From positions 930,001 to 994,000 of the forward strand of contig CAWCXF010000008.1 of assembly GCA_963799455.1 (NCBI GenBank): a stretch of 64,000 nucleotides of DNA, in the 5' to 3' direction. The translations under genes and the position numbers were made by a program. Positions within the stretch are counted from its first letter, which is position 1. Each line of letters opens with the position of its first letter. The notes under the pieces are model-generated. The model made no database searches and was not told the DNA's origin. It saw only the letters and a program-made list of their open reading frames with translations. The DNA is from CAWCXF01 sp963799455 (GTDB lineage: Bacteria; Pseudomonadota; Alphaproteobacteria; Rhodobacterales; Rhodobacteraceae). Shown one piece after another: positions 63,682-64,000 of the stretch.

Positions 63682-64000
63682 ATGCAACGCGCCGTCACCG
63701 CCATCTACCGGACCTACGCCGTGGCAGACCTGGTCCGCGACGAGATCGCCGATCTCGGGGTCTCGCGCGGCTACGTCCACGTCGTGCCCGACCGCGACGA
63801 GTCGGTCGAGGCCGGCAGCACCCGCGACCCCGACAGCTTCAACGACGACCTGCACGCGCTGCATCTGCCCGAGGACGAGATGCGCACCTACCAGCAGGCG
63901 GTCCGCCGGGGCGACTACGTGGTGTCGGCCAACGTGGACGACGACGACGACGCGATGCTCGACCGCGTCCTCGAGATCATGCGCCGGCCCGAGGACGCCT
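63682..64000 (+). CDS. YflT-like general stress protein, partial
   Basis: At least 106 residues, cut by the window end. MQRAVTAIYRTYAVADLVRD resembles the N-terminus of heat/general-stress YflT-type proteins, with an acidic stretch (DDDDDAMLDRVL) later. AAAGGA precedes ATG 63682. It follows the DUF2382 gene; this pairing is common. Confidence 0.7.
   Translation, partial: MQRAVTAIYRTYAVADLVRDEIADLGVSRGYVHVVPDRDESVEAGSTRDPDSFNDDLHALHLPEDEMRTYQQAVRRGDYVVSANVDDDDDAMLDRVLEIMRRPEDA

Overview
The window reads as chromosome of a very GC-rich (by eye about three quarters G+C) alphaproteobacterium, most likely of the order Rhodobacterales. The markers are a TrcR/DUF1013 regulator, COQ9, a VPLPA-type C-terminal sorting protein, HemF/HemC/HemE, the Yej peptide ABC importer, the dnaX-ybaB-recR trio and the ergothioneine pair egtB/egtD. 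No species can be named from the sequence alone.

Layout. 0-10 kb is metabolic: livF, an SDR and a MaoC hydratase, then a nearly complete valine branch (mmsA, isobutyryl-CoA dehydrogenase, 3-hydroxyisobutyryl-CoA hydrolase, mmsB), with a VPLPA-sorted secreted protein and a YbdK-type ligase between its genes. 10.5-13.5 kb holds egtB/egtD between decayed IS3 and IS110 remnants. 14-26 kb is an IS-rich island ending at the 3' end of a tRNA-Met. It holds ISL3, IS21, IS3 and serine-recombinase fragments; an IS5 element split by an intact IS66; a small divergent pair (unknown protein plus XRE regulator) around a palindrome; a complete IS21; and a P4-type integrase gene split by a further IS. 26-43 kb is housekeeping: an FAD oxidoreductase, hemC, hemE, hemF, an EamA transporter, an SDR lacking its catalytic lysine, rsmC, clpS, a D,D-carboxypeptidase with SPOR domain, and yejABEF. 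43-64 kb carries a membrane cytochrome c, pheA, nudC, a 5'-nucleotidase, the SRP RNA, a DUF202 protein, dnaX-ybaB-recR, an MFS pump, trcR, RNase T2, coq9 with a quinone oxidoreductase, rpsU, mscL, a GST, pheT and a stress-type cluster cut by the window edge.

The most unusual properties are mechanistic rather than new gene families. (1) Minisatellites are frequent. The clear arrays inside reading frames have 15- or 18-bp units and encode disordered tails of DnaX, RecR, PheA, COQ9 and the nucleotidase, while arrays between genes mostly have 14-, 17- or 19-bp units. (2) dnaX needs a -1 frame change to reach its tau C-terminus, and two C-CCC-CCC heptamers lie in slippage phase in the linker. (3) A 17-bp tandem duplication at the yejE/yejF junction has made three tiny cistrons, each ending on the next start codon. 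(4) Nested IS insertions can be undone on paper, each restoring one open frame: 310 aa for the IS5 transposase and 418 aa for the integrase.
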